Assembly (NCBI GenBank): GCA_045106735.1
Contig: JBGCEZ010000045.1
Span: 5,229-69,228 of the forward strand
Origin: JBGCEZ01 sp045106735
GTDB lineage: Bacteria > Planctomycetota > Phycisphaerae > Phycisphaerales > SM1A02
Direction: 5' to 3'
Length of the DNA: 64,000 nucleotides
Every line of letters begins with the position of its first letter. The stretch's first letter is position 1. The notes beneath the pieces were generated by a model. The model ran no database searches and was not told the origin of the DNA. It was given only the letters and a program-made list of their open reading frames with translations. The translations under genes were made by a program, and so were the position numbers. Of the stretch, positions 58,901 to 64,000 are shown piece after piece.

Positions 58901-59048
58901 CGTCCGCCGCGATGGCCACGGATGGGACCACGCCGGCGACCCCGGCCACCCCGCGATCGATGGGCCCGCCCCCGACCTCCCCCGATGCTCCCGTGCCGAT
59001 GAACGCCAGAAGGCTGAACGCCCCCGTCCAGATTCGTCGATGCTGCAT
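55941..59048 (-). CDS. PhoD-like alkaline phosphatase / metallophosphoesterase
   Basis: 1035 residues, about twice the usual PhoD length. A signal peptide (WTGAFSLLAFIGTGASG) is followed by an N-terminal extension of about 450 residues with beta-rich sequence. The catalytic part begins near 490 (VVASLNCQKSWTG) and has VVFTGDQLYEGD near 526, the metal-binding IPDDHDVYHGN near 575 and HLCGDQHLASLV near 791. These are the PhoD-family pattern of a calcium/iron phosphodiesterase that acts outside the cytoplasm. It probably frees phosphate from organic esters, which fits the phosphate genes nearby, although no Pho box was found in front of it. Confidence 0.88.
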   Translation of the reverse strand: MQHRRIWTGAFSLLAFIGTGASGEVGGGPIDRGVAGVAGVVPSVAIAADVPGVTLNWEAQPDGRWAGPSIRPNRLLDWRIRAGRLECVRGGPRVPVRTAHVLTGRVGPWGVAAAGAEIASFRVRVGLPQSEASPSNASQSGRTVSGDAMLAAQQDFRGLLLGVGQGGDDAPADTWRRSLTQHRPGSGGGMLVVVDDAGQPLLRDFERAVGGGGGWTLNGPLAGSSATGDAEAAAIVGQRRAPSAVEDAGAAAATHGLDAVWLRVVVRASVAADRVSVVVETSDGDGAIIGRTVHDELESERVLGGVAFVSHHGSGPRGANEDQLVDWFDDFHGAGSGWTDVGRVQFGPVVSVQYLVVGDTIRLTAQGVPFDDGQPRPATLERRIDGAWKAIATAPHDPIACTWRFIADGPAATELRAAGGDIRVVLREPIVASGDASGDASINTSGDAERVDAVASSVSNAPRDPRIAWAGRIRPEPPSDRPVVVASLNCQKSWTGVRDWTNAGVWYPHEDTVAGVLAHDPDLVVFTGDQLYEGDVTGAIRASPERARLDYLDKWLRFCVSFGPLTRDRPTLSIPDDHDVYHGNIWGAGGRAAIADRANGTTAQDAGGYVMSAAFVNMVHRTQVSHLPPSAIPEPIGIGIVPWTTRFQWGGVDFAVVADRMFKAAPRPELPEFDVRNGWIQAPGIRAVDADRPRAPLLGAEQERFLADWAVDFSNDRWAKVVLSATPLAAVATLPPGGRSGSDSVRAMIPAPGERIEGWSLAADFDTNGWPMSGRRRALEAIWPGAAIHLCGDQHLASLVQYGIERHGDAGYAFCSPAIANTWPRRWYPPGPAAAVWPGAPWWAGDRRDGFGNLMTVHAVANPQRSGRSPSALHDRMPGYGIVRLERSTRRITFEAWPRSAEPEAVYPHWPRTVGVLDNMHGDSAWALAPIIVESVDEPVVVVRDGEGQIVAAGRVIAGQRMPVPGRGPWTLELGEPGTDRWRRLEQILADPRRPVHRSLAGVDAAGRGAGGGLGPDAEPEGSTSKLEAIIVRWE

Positions 59049-59186
59049 GCCGTGACGCTACCACGACGTCGACCGCCCCGGCGCAAAACGACACGTGCGG
59101 CCCAGCATTCGCTGCACCGCACGTGTTCTCCGGGGGATGCCGGAGCTGAGCCAAGGTTGACTCAGCTGAATGTCATGTTGTCAGAG

Positions 59187-61025
59187 TCAGTTTCCGCCGC
59201 CGCCGCCGCCGCCGCCACGACCACCGCGTCCGCCGGCGTTGCCGCCACGACCACCGGCGTTCCCGCCGCGACCGTTGGCATCGCCGCCGTTGTCACGACC
59301 GCGTTGGAACCGGTCACGGTTCGCTGCGGTTCGCTCTTCACGGCTCAGTTCACCGTCGCCGTCGGTATCGAAACGCTCGATCAGATCGCGCTGCCGTGCT
59401 TCGCGTTCTTGCTCGCGGGTCAGCGGAAGCTCGGCGACCTGTTCTGGCGTCATCATCTCAACGAGCAGTGCCCGGTACCGCAGATCCATCTCGCCACGCT
59501 CTTCACGCAGGTCGCGGAGACGCTGGTCCACACGTTCTCTCTGCTCGGTCTCGCCGCCGCCACGACCCCGGCCGCCACCATTGGCGAACTGCGCGAATCG
59601 TTCGGCCATTCGTTCGATTCGGTCGACGATCTGAATGGCATCGACAGCGACCGTCTCCTGCTCCATCCGCAGGTTGTAGTCCGCCCGCTCTGCCGCGTAC
59701 GCAAACTGCAGTTGCTCGACAGCCTCACGCACGTCCGGATCGAGGTCCTCAAATTCCATGATCGCGGCGAAGGTCCGATCGGCGATCGTGTCGCGGTGGA
59801 TCGCCTCGAACGCTCGCCGGCTCCATTCGCTGCGGAAGCGGTTGACCGCGTCGCTGTCGGCTCCCGCTTCGGCCAACGTCAGGGTGGCGAACTCCACGTA
59901 CCGCAGGTTGGTGTCCCGGACCGCCGAACGGACCTTTGCTTCCGTCCGGCTGAGGTCCAGGGCCAAGTCGACGTTTCGGGAACGCATCGCGTCCATGAAG
60001 CCGATCGCCTGCTTTTCCATGTGCTGATCGCGAGCCCGCAAAGCCACGTCGAGTTCCGTGTGGTACTCGGCGAGCATGGGCGTCAAGGCCTCGGCGGCCT
60101 CACCCAACGCGACGTCGGGCGATTGAGCAATCTGGCCGAGGTCGACGGACTCGCCCGACAGGCGGCCGGACCGCATCGATCGCAATCGGTAGATCTCTTG
60201 CAGCACCGAGGGGAACTCGGCGATCTGCTCCTCGGTCATGATGACCTGCATTTGCTCGGCCAGGGCTTCGGCCATGAGGGCACGCTCGCGCATCCACTCA
60301 TCCAACAGCGCCGCCGTGGTCAGCGCCGCCTCGGCCCGTTCTTCATCGGTCGGCATCATGGCCTGCCACTCGGCCCGGATCGCGGTCATGCGCTCCTGCA
60401 TCGTGGCCCGCATGGCTTCGAGACGAGCCTGGGTCGCTTCGTCCATGCCGCCGCCTTCGGCGTCGTTGTTGTTGTCACCGCCGCGGCCTCGGCCACGACC
60501 ACGATCGCCCGTGAGCTCGCTCATCTCGGAACGCATGGTCCGCATCTCGTCGCGGAACGAGTCCATGCGGTCCCGCGTCTCATCGTCGATCTGCATCTCG
60601 GGACGCGCGGCTTGCATCTCTTCGCGCATCGCCTCGGAGGCTGCCTCGAACGCGTCGAGGTAGTCGAACAGCAGGATCTCGACGACGGCTTCCTGATCGG
60701 CATCCAAATCGAGACGACGGTCGATGACTTCAAGGTCGCGCCGCTCCCAACCGGGCCGGGCAAGCGAAGAGAACATGTTGCCGCCGCCGCCCCAGCCACC
60801 CCAGCCGCCGTTCTGGCGCCCATTCTGGCCGCCGGCCTGACCACCACGTTGGCCGCGCTGTCCGCGCTGGCCTTGGGCGCCGTTGCCACCGCGCTGTCCG
60901 CGTTCGGCTTGGTCGCCGTTTCCGCGTCGGTTCTGTGCATCGGCGGCATTCGTCAGCGTCAGCGGGGCGGCGAGCATCAGGGCGAGAGCGGCGGGGGTCG
61001 CCAGTCGTCCAAGTCGGGTGAACAT
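59187..61025 (-). CDS. Secreted Gly-rich helical protein with one EF-hand
   Basis: 612 residues. A signal peptide (AALALMLAAPLTLTNAADAQ) is followed by a Gly/Arg/Gln-rich tail (about 35-85, GQRGQRGQRGG type), then a long helical, Met/Glu/Arg-rich body (about 95-545). One EF-hand loop, DTDGDGELSREE, lies near residues 552-563, and a C-terminal Gly/Arg run ends the protein. The style matches the partial EF-hand protein at the right edge of the window, so the two may belong to one system. ATG 61025 was chosen at the signal peptide, with GGAG about 10 bases upstream. No enzyme motif was seen. Confidence 0.78.
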   Translation of the reverse strand: MFTRLGRLATPAALALMLAAPLTLTNAADAQNRRGNGDQAERGQRGGNGAQGQRGQRGQRGGQAGGQNGRQNGGWGGWGGGGNMFSSLARPGWERRDLEVIDRRLDLDADQEAVVEILLFDYLDAFEAASEAMREEMQAARPEMQIDDETRDRMDSFRDEMRTMRSEMSELTGDRGRGRGRGGDNNNDAEGGGMDEATQARLEAMRATMQERMTAIRAEWQAMMPTDEERAEAALTTAALLDEWMRERALMAEALAEQMQVIMTEEQIAEFPSVLQEIYRLRSMRSGRLSGESVDLGQIAQSPDVALGEAAEALTPMLAEYHTELDVALRARDQHMEKQAIGFMDAMRSRNVDLALDLSRTEAKVRSAVRDTNLRYVEFATLTLAEAGADSDAVNRFRSEWSRRAFEAIHRDTIADRTFAAIMEFEDLDPDVREAVEQLQFAYAAERADYNLRMEQETVAVDAIQIVDRIERMAERFAQFANGGGRGRGGGETEQRERVDQRLRDLREERGEMDLRYRALLVEMMTPEQVAELPLTREQEREARQRDLIERFDTDGDGELSREERTAANRDRFQRGRDNGGDANGRGGNAGGRGGNAGGRGGRGGGGGGGGN

Positions 61026-61641
61026 CGGTGGGATCTCCGGAGAGCGGTCAGGGGGCACGCCCCAACGGCAATCGGGGGCAAGGGGGCAAATTCAGGGCGA
61101 CACAACGCGAAGCCGAAAGCACAACGAAGGCTGGCGACCGAACGTCCGCGGGCCGCGTTGCGGGGCTCCACGAACGGAAGCCACCACGCAGGAGCCGCGA
61201 ATGCTCCGACCTGCGAACCGGCGGTGGGTTGCACCAGCGGAACGGCCGGACCGAAAGGCGATACGCGTCCTCGGACGGGATCATCCCCACCGTCGGCGGG
61301 GTTTTCGGCGAGAATTTCCACCCGCGGGCTCGCTCGCAGACGATGGACGACAGACGATCACCGGCGGAACCGTCTGAGCTGTGCATCGGATGCCGCTTCA
61401 GATCAGATGCCGCCAAGTCGTGTTCGGGCCCCGATCCTGGCGTCGGCCGCCCAGGCCGGCAGAGCCGGGGGCGATTCCAGGGGTTCGGCCGGGCATGAGC
61501 ACGTCGACAAGGCCGGGCACGAGCCCCCGGACGCCGGACCGCGACACGGCCCAAACCACGCCATCGCGGCGAACATGCATCGAACTGCACCGTACGTCCG
61601 CCAAGTACCTCGTTTCGCCCCACCTTTGAGCGACTTCTCCC
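61026..61641. other. Long intergenic region before the sigma-factor operon
   Basis: About 615 bases between the leftward EF-hand protein and the rightward sigma factor. No gene was convincing. Two copies of a GGCCGGGCAYGAGC-like segment (about 61489-61528) are present. No ECF-type -35/-10 pair could be defended. Confidence 0.4.
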
Positions 61642-62283
61642 GTGCCTGACGCCGCCTCTGATTCAGCGCCGAAGCCCCCCGGAGGGGCATCCGACGCGCT
61701 CGAGGCGACCCTCCGGCGGTGCTTGGACGGGGACCCAGACGGGTGGGCCGCGTTCGTTCGGGACTCCGCCGGGCTTGTCCACGCCGCGGTCAGACGCGCG
61801 GCCGGGGCCCAGGGAGGACCATCGGCCCACCGAGATGTCGACGACACGGTGCAGGATGTCTACCTCCGCCTTGTGCGCCGAGACATGGCCTTGCTGCGCA
61901 GGTTTGATCCGACGCGAGCATCACTTTCCACCTGGCTCACCGTCGTCGCCCGCTCCGTCACGATCGACATGCTTCGCCGGCGAGAGCTGGACACCGTCTC
62001 AATTGATGGGGCGGCCCACCCCGCCACGAACCTGGCCAGCCCCACTCCGGCGACCGCGGAAGAACCAAGCTCGGGCGGTCACGACGACGAGGTCCAGATC
62101 GGCTCGCTGTCACTCCATGGCCTCAGCGAGCGGCAACGGCTGGTGATTCGGATGCTGTTCGCCGATGGCCGAACCGTCGCCGAGGTCGCGGCCATGCTCC
62201 GGGTCGACGAGCAAACCGTCCGCAGCACCAAGCACAAGGCCCTGGTGCGGCTCCGGGCCGAGCACGCCCCCCCGGATGACTGA
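61642..62283 (+). CDS. ECF-type RNA polymerase sigma factor
   Basis: 213 residues. Sigma region 2 is near residues 45-125 (RDVDDTVQDVYLRLVRRD, then SLSTWLTVVARSVTIDMLRRRE). A linker follows, then region 4 (about 155-205, SLHGLSERQRLVIRMLF, then GRTVAEVAAMLRVDEQTVRSTKHKALVRL) with the helix-turn-helix that reads the -35 element. GTG 61642 begins the chain. A probable anti-sigma factor follows 72 bases later, and a membrane-anchored EF-hand protein follows that. The three form an operon like the sigma/anti-sigma/periplasmic-sensor sets. Confidence 0.92.
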   Translation: MPDAASDSAPKPPGGASDALEATLRRCLDGDPDGWAAFVRDSAGLVHAAVRRAAGAQGGPSAHRDVDDTVQDVYLRLVRRDMALLRRFDPTRASLSTWLTVVARSVTIDMLRRRELDTVSIDGAAHPATNLASPTPATAEEPSSGGHDDEVQIGSLSLHGLSERQRLVIRMLFADGRTVAEVAAMLRVDEQTVRSTKHKALVRLRAEHAPPDD

Positions 62284-62355
62284 TCGACCTGACGCCGAAA
62301 TCTCCTTTCCCCGGGGATGCCCACCCCGCCGGCCCCGTATCCCATCGGACGACCC

Positions 62356-63045
62356 ATGACTGACCCTGCCTCCAACCCGTTCCCGGACCCTGGAACCGGC
62401 CTTCCCGCCACCGATGGGATGGCCCGGGAAGCCGCATGGCTGGATGCGGCTGCGTGGCTCGACGATCGAATGACTCCGGATGAAGCGGCGGCGTTTGAAG
62501 CCCAGATGGCCGACGACACCGACCTCCGCCGGCTGGTCGCTTCGCTTCGACTGCAGCCGATCACCGCCGAAGACGCGGCCACTGCGGCGCCGACCGAGGT
62601 CGTCGCCCGGGCGATCGCGGCGATGGGCGACACGGGCGTGGCGAGCGGCACACGCGTCACCACCGCTACCACCAACGAATACGAGACCGATGCGACGCCG
62701 GGAGTGCACGCCCGCCCGGCGTCCATCGGACTCCGTCGCGAACGTTCCCAGCCCGCGGCGCCCTCGGCCCACACCCCCGCCCACACCCCGCTGCGCCGCA
62801 TCGGACCGTGGCTCGGCTCGCTCGCCGCCTGCCTCGTGGCCGGATTCGTCGGCCTGCGGACCGGCGGCATCGTCGGTCGCCCGGCCGCCCCCCCGGACGC
62901 CCCCGAAGAAGTTGCGGCCATCGACCTTGAAGCACTGGACGACGCGAGCTTCGGCCTGTTCCGTGACGACGACGGCGGATCGATGCTTCTGACCGCGTAC
63001 ATCGCCGAGCCCGCCCCCGCGACGCTGTCGGAGCCGAACCCATGA
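62356..63045 (+). CDS. Probable anti-sigma factor, single-pass membrane protein
   Basis: 229 residues. The N-terminal part (about 20-60) reads LDAAAWLDDRMTPDEAAAFEAQMADD, the short helical pattern of anti-sigma N-terminal domains. No zinc HxxxCxxC motif is visible. A single membrane helix is near 152-170 (LGSLAACLVAGFVGLRTG), followed by a short extracytoplasmic tail. ATG 62356 was chosen; ATG 62317 would add 13 residues. Its stop overlaps the next start in ATGA. It would hold the preceding sigma factor inactive until a signal arrives (inference). Confidence 0.7.
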   Translation: MTDPASNPFPDPGTGLPATDGMAREAAWLDAAAWLDDRMTPDEAAAFEAQMADDTDLRRLVASLRLQPITAEDAATAAPTEVVARAIAAMGDTGVASGTRVTTATTNEYETDATPGVHARPASIGLRRERSQPAAPSAHTPAHTPLRRIGPWLGSLAACLVAGFVGLRTGGIVGRPAAPPDAPEEVAAIDLEALDDASFGLFRDDDGGSMLLTAYIAEPAPATLSEPNP

Positions 63046-64000
63046 GCCGATCCTTCGCCTGGCCGCTGCTCGCCATCAGCGCGTGCTTCAACGTGTTCTT
63101 CGCCATCGGATACGTGCGGGCCGAACAGCCAGCGACTCCGCGGGTGGATCCCCTGCCCGTCGCCGACCAACCGGCGACATCGCCCAACGGTCAATCGACC
63201 GATCGAAACGCAGCCGACGGCACGGGCCGCCGCAACGGCGCTCGCGGCGGCGCAAACGACTCCCCGCGCGACGGCGAGCGAGCGGGCCGACACCGCGGCC
63301 GGGCCGATGGCGGCTCGCGCGACGAACGGCGCACGCCGGCGATGGTGCTTCGCGAAGTCACCCGACTGCTCGAACTCGACGAAGATCAACGATCGGTTTT
63401 CAGCACACTGCAAAGCGATCTGCTCGAGGACGAACAGGTCTTCGGCATGGCCATCGACACCGTTCGCGCCGGCATGAAGCAGCGGCTGATGAATTTTCAC
63501 GCGACGCCGGATGACCACCAAATCCAAGACGCACTGGCCAATGAAGTCGACCTTGTTCGACAGCGTCAACTCGCGCGGGCCGACCGTTTCGAAGAGTTCA
63601 CCAAGGTGCTTCGTCCCGAGCAAATGGAGCGACTGCGAACGGCCATGGCCAATGCCGACCGCGAGAGCGCCCAAGGGCGTTCGAGTCGGTTCGACACGAA
63701 CGGCGACGGGCAGATTGACGGCACGGAACTCGAGGCGATGCGCGAACGCCTGAACGAGCGTCGCAAGCAGTGGCAGGCCGACCGGGCCGAGATGGAACGC
63801 CAGTCACTGCAGCTGTTCGACGCCAATGGCGACGGACAACTCACCGGCGAAGAACGCGAAGCGGCTCGCAATTGGAACATTCTGCGGTGGTTTGACGCCA
63901 ACCGCGACGGCGTGATCGACGACGAAGAACGCAAGACGATGGAAGAACGGCGCGGCCGCCGAGGCCGGGGCGGCGGCGGTGGCGGCGGTGGCGGTGGCGG
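63042..64000 (+). CDS. Membrane-anchored EF-hand protein, probable sigma-pathway sensor (3' end outside window)
   Basis: The frame is open from ATG 63042 to the last base, at least 319 residues. An N-terminal membrane anchor (WPLLAISACFNVFFAIGYV) is followed by a Gly/Arg/Asp-rich stretch (about 50-95). A helical region (about 100-210, VLREVTRLLELDEDQRSVF) follows that is reminiscent of periplasmic CnrX/ZraP-like sensors. Three EF-hand loops come next: DTNGDGQIDGTE near 217, DANGDGQLTGEE near 256 and DANRDGVIDDEE near 283. The visible C-terminus is a Gly run. ATG overlaps the anti-sigma stop in ATGA. Its place suggests it senses an ion, perhaps calcium, for the sigma pathway. No stop was seen. 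Confidence 0.8.
   Translation, partial: MSRSFAWPLLAISACFNVFFAIGYVRAEQPATPRVDPLPVADQPATSPNGQSTDRNAADGTGRRNGARGGANDSPRDGERAGRHRGRADGGSRDERRTPAMVLREVTRLLELDEDQRSVFSTLQSDLLEDEQVFGMAIDTVRAGMKQRLMNFHATPDDHQIQDALANEVDLVRQRQLARADRFEEFTKVLRPEQMERLRTAMANADRESAQGRSSRFDTNGDGQIDGTELEAMRERLNERRKQWQADRAEMERQSLQLFDANGDGQLTGEEREAARNWNILRWFDANRDGVIDDEERKTMEERRGRRGRGGGGGGGGGG

Noticed and set aside
57861..61649. A long plus-strand frame across the PhoD-like and EF-hand genes
   Set aside because: It is antisense to two well-supported genes and has no family motif.

Overview
The window is a strongly GC-rich bacterial chromosome segment with tightly packed genes on both strands and many 1-11 bp start/stop overlaps. 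No rRNA, tRNA, phage, insertion sequence or CRISPR array was seen. The most likely source is a planctomycete, probably Phycisphaerae. This is inferred from an FG-GAP/UnbV protein ending in a dockerin-like tail with the motif VLSAWGPC, an M56 peptidase fused to DUF1573, Gly/Arg-rich EF-hand secreted proteins, and a FIST protein beside a histidine kinase. No marker gene is present to prove it.

Layout. 1-28 kb is dominated by tryptophan breakdown through kynurenine. The plus strand carries kynureninase (cut by the left edge), kynurenine 3-monooxygenase, tryptophan 2,3-dioxygenase, a zinc-ribbon/glycine-repeat membrane protein, kynurenine formamidase and a macro-domain protein. From 26.2 kb back to 14.2 kb the minus strand carries an M42 peptidase, an HD protein, an SDR, aminomuconate-semialdehyde dehydrogenase, a RidA-type aminomuconate deaminase, a D-amino-acid oxidase, FdhD and a YdeP-like formate dehydrogenase homologue. 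3-Hydroxyanthranilate dioxygenase and ACMS decarboxylase are not in the window and may lie to its left. KynB releases formate, so the nearby FdhD and formate-dehydrogenase-like enzyme may dispose of it (inference). A signalling operon (9.1-14.1 kb) combines a FIST sensor, a histidine kinase and a receiver-PAS-GGDEF-EAL protein.

26-33 kb holds a secreted FG-GAP protein and a translationally coupled ABC exporter plus secretin, facing left. 33.9-46.4 kb is a complete phosphate module on the plus strand: phoB, phoR, two tandem pstS genes, pstC and pstA with very large extracytoplasmic insertions, pstB and phoU. Two operators with the same 7-4-7 direct-repeat layout (TGAAC units, 11-bp period) lie before phoB and before the first pstS. 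They look like this lineage's Pho box.

46.5-64 kb holds an HrpA helicase with three disordered low-complexity regions, then a divergent BlaI repressor and M56/DUF1573 membrane peptidase with a readable promoter-operator. A rhodanese-rhodanese-phosphatase fusion follows, then an array of eight 14-bp repeats, a PhoD-like phosphatase and a Gly-rich EF-hand protein. The right end is an ECF sigma factor / anti-sigma / membrane-anchored EF-hand protein operon, cut by the right edge. Several conserved enzymes carry in-frame hexanucleotide repeats that encode low-complexity linkers.
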